From: Hetaerina americana
Taxonomy: Eukaryota; Arthropoda; Insecta; Odonata; Calopterygidae
Direction: 5' to 3'
Assembly (NCBI GenBank): GCA_022747635.1
Contig: JAKTNV010000179.1
Coordinates: 310,001-374,000 of the forward strand
Length of the DNA: 64,000 nucleotides
This document shows positions 55,501-64,000 of this stretch, in pieces (positions within the stretch are counted from its first letter, which is position 1; the number at the start of each line of letters is the position of its first letter). The notes below the pieces were generated by a model that had not been told where the DNA came from, ran no database searches, and saw only the letters and a program-made list of their open reading frames with translations. Both the position numbers and the translations under genes were made by a program.

Positions 55501-57008
55501 ATAATGATAATTAGGTCTGAGCTTTGATCTTCTGAATGCATCCACTGGGTTGTGGACAGTGGGTGGAATTCTGCCGTGTGCATGGAGATTAAATTCAAGA
55601 TCAGTGAATGCACTCAACAAATCAATGGTGATGGATAATAAGTGGTGGAACTTGAAAAATGTGGGAGTCCGTCCTTAAGTGAGAGGCCTTGAAAAATGTG
55701 CAAAATCCTACAAAGGCACTGTAACCTATCATGCGACCGTTGTCAAACAGTGAGCCACCTAATTAATCTGGACGAGGGAGCCGAGGTGAATGTAGGTGAA
55801 AACCGCAGCGATCATAGATCACAAATGAAGCACCGAACCTAATAATAATAATGACATTCATTAAATCATTTTGTTGAACAACATAGATAAGACAATACAT
55901 AACAACATAGATCAAGTTAAAATTGCTCAACAAGTAATACCTCAAGGGACAAAAAATACAGAAAACTTATCGTTGGGCAGCCAAACATTTGGTGTGGAGC
56001 AGTAAACAAATAAATGTAAGAAATTCAGCTACAGAGTATAGGGCTTTGGCTGTAATAATAATAATAATTTTATTTCCCCAATTGACAAGTACATAGTATG
56101 GTACAGAATATCATACAATTATGTAATTGTATGGGGTACGTCAAGAAGTTCAGTAACTGGATTACTAGTCAGAGAAAAGAAAAATAAAATAAAATTACAC
56201 CTACACACATAGTTAAGATTTTACACAATATAAAATTCAGAATTACCCAGAATTGAAGTAGTCGTTCACACTGTAAAAACATTTTTCATTAAAGTACATA
56301 AATAACTTATTTTTAAAAATAGAGAGTGATTTCTCATTTTTTAAACTAATGGGAAGCCTGTTGAATATTTTGATGCACAGAGAGCGAGGTCCCTTGGACA
56401 TCATTGTCATGCTAGCAGTCACTACACACAGATGATTTCTTGTCCTTGTCCCATAGGCGTGTGTGCCATTATTTGATGGGAATAGATGCATGTTCTTTTT
56501 TACAAAAATTATTGAATTATAAATAAAAACACTAGGGACTGTTAAGATGCCAAGGCTTAGAAAGAGAGGTCTGCAGTGGGCTCTATAGGGTTTATTGCAC
56601 ATGGACCTAAGTAATTTCTTTTGAATAATAAATACTTTACTTAACTGATATTCAGATTATGATACCGTATGATACAAGAGAATAAAATAGACCATAGTAG
56701 AGCGTTTTTAAAACGTCCATACTAACAGTATGTTTCAGAATTGAAAGAAGATAGTCCACAGAATTTAATTTTTTACTTGGATTTGTGATGTGCAGGTCCC
56801 ATTTCAGGTATTTATCAAAATATATTCCCAAAAATTTATACTCGTTAATAATTTTACAGTTATTTGACATTGGCTGAGAAGTACTTTTATCAGAATGGCA
56901 GGTTTTTGCAGAGAAAATCATGGCCTGAGTTTTTGTTTAATTGAGAATAAGGTTATTCCCATAGCGCCATATGCCCATGTCTCGAATAACGGTTTTACCT
57001 AGAGTCAC

Positions 57009-58256
57009 CTAATCTTCAAAGGATTTCTGATACAGCACAAAGCTCACATCATCTGCAAATAAGACACAGTTACCAGGAGGATTTACATGTAATTTTTTGG
57101 GTAGGTCATTTATATAAATGAGAAATAAAGTTGGACCCAACACTGACCCTTGAGGAACACCTTTTTCAACACCTAATGGTGAAGAGAGGAAGGTATTCCC
57201 ATTCTTCTGGACAGCTACCCTCTGTTGCCAATTTTTGAGGTATGTTCCCAACCATTGCTGTGCTTTGCCTCTAATACCCATTTGGTCACATTTGAACAAT
57301 AGTTTATCATGCTCAACCATATCAAATGCTCTGGACAAGTCAAAGAATACACCCATTACTTTTTGCTTGGAGTTAATTTGTTGTATGATGGTGTCAACTG
57401 CATTGAAAATTGCCTGCTCTGTTGACTTCCCTTTTCTGATTCCTAATTGTTTTGGGGATAGCAGGTTATTACCTTCAAGGAATTCTATTAGCCTTTTATT
57501 AAACACATACTCAAATATTTTTCCTAGCTGGGGGATTATAGATATGGGCCGATAATTTCCCACGTCATTTTTTTCCCCTTTGTTTTTATAAATTGGTATT
57601 ATCTTGGATACTTTGAGGGCATCAGGATATGTGCCTTCTCTCAGACTCTGATTTACAAGTAAGGGTAAGGGACTTAAAATGCCATCTATACAATTATGAA
57701 TTATTTTTCCTGATATACCATTTATATCAGTTAAGGCTTTCTTTCCTACCTTGGTAATGTGTGAGCAAAGCTCTGAAATGCCGCATGGTTGAAGAAAAAT
57801 AGACTTGTAAGACGTAGCAAAGGAGATATTGATATCATGAGGAGGATCTTGTACATTAACCATCGGTAGCTCTAAGAAGGAACTATTGAATTCGTTTGCC
57901 AGTTTTATTGGATCCGCTGGTTTATTTTTATCATTCCTAAATTTGTCTGGTAACTCCACTACATTAGATCTAGAATTTTGTTTAATAATATGCCGTGCCA
58001 TTTTTGTGTTATTGGTTGCATTTAAGATTAGTTTATCATTATATTCTTTCTTTGATTTCTTTATCATAATACGGTACAGCTTTTTTAAGTTAGAATATTC
58101 ATGGTGCAGTGTGTTATCTGCAGAGGACATATTATATTGTGATTTTGTCCTTAATGCCCTGGACAAATGACTAATTTCTGGTGTGATCCAGTTTTTTTGA
58201 ATGGGTTTAGGGTGCTTAAATGGTACAAGGGGGAAGGCTGATTCAAAGTGAAACAA
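57009..58256 (-). pseudogene. LINE ORF2 reverse transcriptase, 415-codon open stretch
   Basis: A long open frame covering most of the RT. It shows KVSKIIPIYKNKGEKNDVGN and YRPISIIPQLGKIFEYV, then KQLGIRKGKSTEQAIF, VMGVFFDLSRAFDMVEHDKL (first catalytic Asp), GVPQGSVLGPTLFLIYINDL and CVLFADDVSF (the ADD catalytic pair). The thumb continues in interrupted frames with YKFLGIYFDKYLKWDLHI and CRPLFLSLGILTVPSVFIY. The unbroken RT core suggests fairly recent activity of the family. Confidence 0.9.
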
Positions 58257-58399
58257 AAACGTTCTGTAGAACAGGTCAAAGTTGCTGTTCAGGAGTTATT
58301 CTCATTGAACAACTTCCAATTCTCTTGACTCAAGAGAAGTTGAAAGTGGCTGACATTAGAGTCACTAAAGACCCTCTTTAATATGGTAGGGGCAACAGC

Positions 58400-59095
58400 A
58401 GATTTGCTAATTTCAGACACATTGAAAACTGACATAATTGCCCTGTGATCAGACAGAGCTGGGTTAAAAACAACAGTTTTAACTTGGGATTCTGGTTAGT
58501 CTGTGAAGATGTTATCCAAGAGGGTTTTAGAACTAGCTGTAACTCTTGTAGGATTATTCACCAAGGATTTTAAGTTATAGGAGGCTAGCCGAGACAGCAG
58601 TTCTCTTTGATTATTACCATCAGTAAGGAGGTTACAATTGAAGTCTCCTGTGAGAATTATTTTAGGCCTCTTAGAATAAGTTGTCATATTATAGAGCAAA
58701 TTGTCCAATTTATCAACGAATTCCCTAAAGGGTCCTACTGGTGATCGATGCAGTGCAAATATAATATGAATTTGCTCATTGACAGTGAGTTTTACCACTG
58801 AACATTCAAATACCTGTTCAGTGTTCAAGGACTGCAGATTTATCTTTGGTTTTTCATGCACGATAGTGTTTTTTACATAGATCACCACTCCACCATGGCG
58901 TTTCACTTTTGGACAATAGCAGTCCCATATCACATACCCTGGAATTGTGACATCCAGTACACTCATCCAATGCTCACAAAGGCAGATTGCGTCCGGTTTG
59001 TCTATTAAAGTTAAGGCTTTAAGTTCTTGTAACTTATTATATAGACACTGTATGTTGAGAACTAGGATCCTGATCTTACTCTCCCCACTGGAATG
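58400..59095 (-). pseudogene. LINE ORF2 apurinic endonuclease domain
   Basis: Reading on the - strand: IRILVLNIQCLYNKLQELKA (N of the active site), PDAICLCEHW (catalytic Glu), GGVVIYVKNT, LTGDFNCNLL (GDFN), SKTLLDNIFTD, a stop near 58498, then ALSDHRAIMSVFN (SDH motif). All hallmark AP-endonuclease motifs are present but one stop interrupts them. Confidence 0.85.
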
Positions 59096-59121
59096 AGATT
59101 TATTATCTTTGCCACTTCGTA

Positions 59122-59960
59122 TTAATTCAGTTCCACTGCAGTCCGGCGCTTGAATAAAAAATGCCTCAGGGTCAGGTCACTTGGCCACTTATCGCTGTAC
59201 AGCACTTCATCTCGAGTATGAAAAGGCACTCCAATTTTAAAGCTTGCATTTACACCCTTTGACTCAAGCTTAATCACCGTTATAGGGATATTAGGAAAGT
59301 TCTTTCTCAGGAAGCAGTCTACAGTATTTTCCTTAGTCGCACCTGCCAGTTTGCCAAGATGTAACCACGCTCTTTTTACGCCAACAAGATCCGTTGACGA
59401 CGTATTTTTTCCCACTACCAGTATGCGATAGCACTTGCCAGGTTTTTCGTGGTACTCAACCTTGTGGTGGGCACGATGTGTAGCCGTCATTTTGTTGGAT
59501 TGAGAGACGGAGATACTGTTGTCTACCTTTTCACTATCCACCATCGATAACTTAACTGATTTTCTTTTACCATTTTTGTTACCGTTACCCAGTCATCAGT
59601 TTGTTTGTCGCCAATCACACCACTGCCCCCCGGACTCGTGATTACGTCTAAACGTTCGTCAACGAGAGATGCATCTCTCGAGACAATGCTGGATTCTGCG
59701 CAATTTTCACTCGTGGGTTTGCAAGATGAATCATAATCGATTCGAACCATTGATATAGCCTTGGAATCAACCTTGGGCATGCAGCTTTCAGTGGAAATAC
59801 TATTCACAGTATGGCCTTCAAGCGTCAGTTTGATGTGAGTGGGCCCACGATCATTTCTTCCTGGTTTCCCTGCACGTACATCACACTTGAGAGAATTAAT
59901 TTCACTTTTTTGGGATTTTATCAGTTGTACACAGTCCGTAAGTTTAGATTTCAGATCTAA
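59122..59960 (-). pseudogene. LINE ORF1 (coiled coil plus RNA-binding-like C-terminal part)
   Basis: The N-terminal part shows DLKSKLTDCVQLIKSQKSEI, a likely coiled coil. Ser/Asp-rich linker follows, then QTDDWVTVTKMVKENQ. The C-terminal part (59544-59122) reads CYRILVVGKNTSSTDLVGVK, then ENTVDCFLRKNFPN and KWPSDLTLRHFLFKRR. This layout fits ORF1 of CR1/Jockey-group LINEs. A frame change occurs near 59530. Confidence 0.65.
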
Positions 59961-60028
59961 AACTGTACATCATGAGACTAGGGCTCGACTGGATGTCTCT
60001 TTTGTGACTGGTATGGTTTTAGGATGTA

Positions 60029-60781
60029 CAAGGGTCATCCGGAAAGTAGTACCCGTTCGTGCCGCATGAAGTGCTGCCGACGCGAGTAGCCGCTGGACGA
60101 GGTCAGATAGCTTCAGTGGCTTGTCTGCCTTCTCTGAGCCAAGTTGCGTGACGCTAGCATTGCCTGTGTTGTTTCTGTGATTGTTTACAATGTTTAAAAA
60201 AATTGAGAACGCCGCCAGTTGTGAAGTGAGGGCAGTGATTAAATTCCTCAATGCAAGAAACGTTCGCCCATGTGATATTCATCGCCAATTAAAGGAGGTG
60301 TATGGAGACAATGTAATGGACGAGTCGTCTGTTCGGCGGTGGTGTCGCAACTTCAACATGGGGAGGGGGAACACACACGACGATGAGCGTTCGGGGAGAC
60401 CGTCTGTCATTACAGACCAACTGGTGAGCTCAGTTGACGAATTCGTGAGGAACGATCGGCGCGTCACAATTGATGACATCTGTGAGCATTTTCCCAATGT
60501 TTCTCGAACAATTGTTCATGAAATTGTTAAACACCATCTGCATTATGCAAAAATTTGTGCAAGATGGGTCCCTCGCGTATCTCAATGAGCTGGCGGCGAA
60601 GGACTATGCAGCAGGAATACAGAAACTTGTCACACGTTATGACAAATGCCTTAATTTGCTTGGAGATTATGTTGAGAAGTAGTTTAAAGTATCCTCTTTC
60701 AAATAAAATTTTTTATGTTTGTTAATATTTACTTTTGTGTCTTTATTTCACGAACGGGTACTACTTTCCGGATGACCCTCG
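60029..60781 (+). mobile_element. 753-bp mariner deletion derivative, copy 2
   Basis: Ends start CAAGGGTCATCC on the left (one mismatch to the other TIR) and end GGATGACCCTCG on the right, flanked by TA at 60027-60028 and 60782-60783. The length equals copy 1 at 10532-11284, in opposite orientation. The ORFs of 135, 70 and 72 residues are identical between the copies. It abuts the 5' side of the CR1/Jockey LINE. Confidence 0.93.
60181..60588 (+). CDS. Mariner N-terminal DNA-binding protein, 135 aa, copy 2
   Basis: Residue for residue the same as the ORF at 10725-11132: helix-turn-helix pair, DDERSGRPS linker, then a stop where the catalytic domain would begin. The segment 60470-60682 in another frame, ending [13 protein letters not shown], is the fused C-terminal end of the ancestral transposase, so one internal deletion removed the DD34D core. 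Expression is unknown. Confidence 0.8.
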   Translation: MFTMFKKIENAASCEVRAVIKFLNARNVRPCDIHRQLKEVYGDNVMDESSVRRWCRNFNMGRGNTHDDERSGRPSVITDQLVSSVDEFVRNDRRVTIDDICEHFPNVSRTIVHEIVKHHLHYAKICARWVPRVSQ

Positions 60782-60879
60782 TAGTTTGGTGAACCTTCTT
60801 ATTGATGACTGAATGCCTTTCCATTGTGATGACAATGTCTTTCCTCCTTGTATTATAAAAGTGCTCTACTCAAATCCAG

Positions 60880-61240
60880 AAGAGTATTTAAATAGATTAT
60901 TCTTGATGTACATAAGAATCAAATGCATATATGTAGGTACTTCATGCTGTTCTCATGCCTAGCTTTATAAAGAGAGGTCTACAGGGTTCTCTTGTTGAAG
61001 TTAAAGCATTAATTCCTATGTCCTTTTTCTTGAGGAAAAAGACATGCCTCACATTAAGGGCATTGTCCCATAGTGCTAGTCTGTGGGTGTTATGGAAATG
61101 AAACAGTAGTAGATTGCTTTAAAATGGCTGGTAGAATTCAAAGTTTTTTCAGCATAAAAAGAGCTTGGAAAGTTTCTTTGATAAGGCAAAAAATATGATG
61201 ATCCCATGACAGCTTGCTATCAATGTGTAATTTCTAGGAG
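60880..61240 (-). mobile_element. LINE C-terminal scrap
   Basis: The - strand reads LHIDSKLSWDHHIFCLIKET then FQALFMLKKL, and further on INALTSTREPCRPLF. These match the post-RT region of CR1/Jockey LINEs (LGI.ID..L.W..HI; HCRPLF). Highly decayed. Confidence 0.55.
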
Positions 61241-62419
61241 GAATTCTATTTGAAGATGGAGCAAAGATTTGGAGAGAGCTCTTGAAATCTTTGTGATGGA
61301 AAATGGATGCATGATAGATCCCTGGAGAGAGGGGATTGTGTGCTTGAGAAGTAATTAAGAGGCTAAGGTGAAGGATAGATGGAGTGTTTGATCTAAATGC
61401 TGGCAGAGAAATCTGATGGCCAGGGAATTTTTAAAACCCATTAAAAAATTGTGAAATAGGTACAAAATGGTTATGAAAGAAACACTATACCAGCCATGTA
61501 AAATAAACTAGTATTAATCAACAGAAAGTAAAGAGAATATATTGGAAAATGTATATTAAAGGCAAGTGCCTATATACTTACAGCACTTTATTGGATTGCT
61601 TAATACCTAGGTATTTGATGATGACCATTTAAAAATTTTCATCCATAATGAAATCAAATCAGTTTTCAAATAAATTGCTGTTGCACAAAAATTAATAATT
61701 TATAATTATAACAATTAACTCTGTTCATCATGATATCTCCTGTTGAACATCAATGGTATTTTAGATAATATATTCATAAAGTGGCAAAGGTCTGGGACAG
61801 TTTTAGAGCTTATGCTCAATGAGCATTGGGTATTTTCTTGTCACTAAAGTAGAGTTCCTTTTTCAGATTGTAATGATCTTGTTGAGTTAAATTCATGTTT
61901 CAAGATGATCATTCGTGAGGCTGCCTCTGGAAGATTCACGCCTAAGGTATGATTCAATTACTTGTTTGACTTTCCAGTCAAATCTTGCACATCCTCTGAT
62001 TTCAATGGGTATTGAAATCAGAGGATGATTACTCAACTGCATAAGTGCGGGTGAATGTAAAGCACTCTGTTTCACCTTGTAGTGAACACTAAAATGGAAA
62101 GGTGGTGCAATAATGTAGTTCCCTGGAGGTTTTCTTGTTGGCAAACTGAATGAGGTGAGGGTATATAACTAAAATCAGAACTTAAATGCTTGGTCAATAG
62201 AAGTTAGGAAAAATATGATTCACCAGGAATTAAATGGAAATTGATGCTTTGCTTCACTGCTAAAAACATTCCAAAGTAGCGATATAAACATTCTAATTTC
62301 CACTATATTAATTAGCATTATTATCATTAGGTTCTCATTAAAGTTTAATTTTGAATTATTTGATTTTCGTAATTAAGGCTTGTAAAACTGTACTTGAGGG
62401 AACTCTGATGATGTCTCCT
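61241..62419. other. Intergenic stretch
   Basis: AT-rich sequence holding only the hairpin at 61990. No coding signal seen. Confidence 0.45.
61990..62027. repeat. Perfect 17-bp stem hairpin with 4-nt loop
   Basis: CATCCTCTGATTTCAAT at 61990-62006, loop GGGT, and the exact complement at 62011-62027. It is not followed by a T-run. No associated gene recognised. Confidence 0.9.
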
Positions 62420-64000
62420 AGTAGGGTCAACCTAAAGGGTTGAAGGGTAGGACAAAGTATAGTCCACACAGCATCTGTTCCTCAGTGAGGTGGCTGCAAA
62501 GGCATCTGACTCCAGTGGGGCGGCCGTTGAGTGGCGGTGCCCACCTCAATAATTTATCCCCAGAAATGATGATGGAGCCAAATATGAAAATGAGCCCTGG
62601 CACTTTGAGAACTTGGCCCACCCGGCCAAGTGGCAGAGGAGGCTAGGCCTCCGGGGCCATCATCTCGTGGAATCCTTGAAGCTAGCACTAGAGAGGAAGG
62701 TGGAGGAGAGGAAGAATATCTTCAAATAAGGATTAGGAATGTTAGGACAACGCTGAGGACAGAGAAGTTGGAAGACGTTAAGCGAGAAGTGGAGAGGGGA
62801 AATACATGTAGACATGTTGGGGCTGTGTGAGGTGAGATGGAGAGGTAGCAAGGATTATTGAAGTGATATTTGCAGAGTAATATACAGCCGAGGGGCAGGG
62901 TCAATATGTATGGGGCAGCCATGGCACTGAACAGGTAACTGGGCAGAAGGCAAGTGAAGGTGCAACAGGTAAATGACAAGACTATTTTAGAAATTGAAAT
63001 AAGAGCAGACCTGATCAATCTAGTGGAGTATGTATGGACGAGAAGTCATAGGAAGAAGGATAAAATAGTTGGTGTATATGATCAGCGAGGCGAAATGCTT
63101 GGGAATATACCTGGAAGAAAACGCAAGATGGAGGTGGGGAATTGGAATGTAGTGGTGGGCCAAGGGTGAGGAAGGAGAGTATGGTTTTGAAGAAAGGAAT
63201 TACCTCAGAGATAACACCAAAGAGGAATTACTCATGCAGAAGCGTGAGTAATCACTTTCATAAGTATAGCTAACACCTTATTTAACCACCAAAGTGGGCA
63301 AATGTACACGTGGAAAATGTCTAAGGATACAGGAAGTTATAAGTTGGAATGTGTATGGTTAGGCATAGATTTAGAAAAAGCGTGATCAGCTCACATAGTT
63401 TTCTTGGAGCAGCTGCAGATTTTGATGACAATTTAGTGCAAAGGTTAAATTGAAGGGCTTGAAGAAGGGGAGGGGTACCTGGAGGCAGCTGTCAAAATTC
63501 TTAGGGAGGATGAGGTGATGGGTCCAGGGGAAGAAAGATGGGAATTTCTCAAACAAGTAACAAAGCAGCCAACAAAAGATGAAGATAAGGAAGGTGAAGG
63601 AACTGTCTGGATGTAAGAAAGGAAAATCCATTCATGCTATTAAAGGGTTAACAGGTTAAATATTAAATGTATCGGAAGAGGTTCTGGCAAGATGAAAGAC
63701 TGTGTAGATGAACTATAAGATAAATAAAATGCATAAGGTAGTTTGAGTGTAGAAGGAAATTAAATGTCGATGAGGATAGCTTAGGACCAGGAATATTTGA
63801 CTGCTAAGTATGAATAGCATTAAAGGAAGCAAAATCGAAGAAGGCTGACAAAATGTATAATATCCCTGCTGAACAACTTCAGAATTTAGGAAAACCAAGT
63901 ACATGTAATGGCGTTATGTTTTGTTTAGCAAAGTAGTGCCAGGGCAATTGAATATTTTCATGGGCTCATTGGTAGCATTTAGGAGGGAGGGAGGGATTTG
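62420..64000 (+). mobile_element. LINE (NLYMSQTA family) 5' half, cut by the window edge
   Basis: Leader sequence shares strings with 36340-36560. The endonuclease domain is visible across frames: VDMLGLCEVRWRGSKDY (catalytic Glu), QQVNDKTILEIEIRADLINL, EEMLGNIPGRK-like and GIGM/GNWNVVVGQG (GDWN region). Later, ADKMYNIPAEQLQNLGKPST marks the entry to the RT. Several stops. The RT proper would lie to the right of 64000. Confidence 0.8.

Larger units (their letters stand above)
56045..60028 (-). mobile_element. CR1/Jockey-type LINE, long but inactive, both ORFs visible
   Basis: About 4 kb on the - strand. From the 5' side it has ORF1 (about 59960-59122), ORF2 with endonuclease (about 59095-58400) and reverse transcriptase (58256-57009), a thumb/C-terminal region (56921-56243), and a 3' end with ATT repeats at 56053-56073. 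The mariner copy at 60029 abuts its 5' side; whether the LINE continues beyond is unclear. A handful of stops and frameshifts inactivate it. Confidence 0.88.

Overview
The window is eukaryotic nuclear DNA, almost certainly from an arthropod and probably an insect. It has AT-rich introns with GT-AG splice sites and a dense load of mariner, Tigger, LINE, Penelope-like and tRNA-derived SINE elements. I cannot name the species. No bacterial genes, CRISPR arrays or rRNAs are present. All family calls rest on reading motifs and translations by eye, with no database search.

Positions 1-30345 hold the 3' part of one gene on the + strand: tuberin (TSC2, called gigas in flies), the Rheb GTPase-activating subunit of the TSC complex. 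Fourteen coding exons were placed by hand, from 561-715 to 29816-30130. Their phases agree at every junction and together encode about 1,073 C-terminal residues, including the whole Rap/Ran-GAP-type catalytic domain with its asparagine thumb. The N-terminal half lies off the left edge. The introns hold a Tigger element (2268-3980), a Penelope-like relic with a GIY-YIG region (6307-7370), a Tigger relic split by a mariner derivative (10060-11640), a LINE split by a mariner (19860-22420), three copies of one SINE family, and a LINE split by a SINE (27610-29085).

Positions 30350-40330 are intergenic: a mariner nested inside another mariner, a LINE carrying a 264-bp mariner-derived MITE, transposase scraps, and a 44-bp palindrome at 38793-38836.

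Positions 40335-54766 hold one or two further + strand genes that I do not recognise. Five exons from 45580 to 54766 join in phase into the C-terminal 389 residues of an unnamed protein. Two small candidate 5' exons at 40335 and 40686 may belong to it or to another gene; their phase does not join directly to the exon at 45580. LINEs and SINEs lie between.

Positions 54845-64000 are mostly transposons: a LINE 3' end, a long CR1/Jockey-like LINE with ORF1, endonuclease and reverse transcriptase on the - strand (56045-60028), a second 753-bp mariner derivative with the same three predicted ORFs as the one at 10532, a LINE scrap, and the 5' half of a further LINE running off the right edge.

The best leads are the twin mariner derivatives that keep only the DNA-binding domain, the unidentified gene ending at 54766, the Penelope-like relic with inverted flanks, and several long perfect or near-perfect hairpins.
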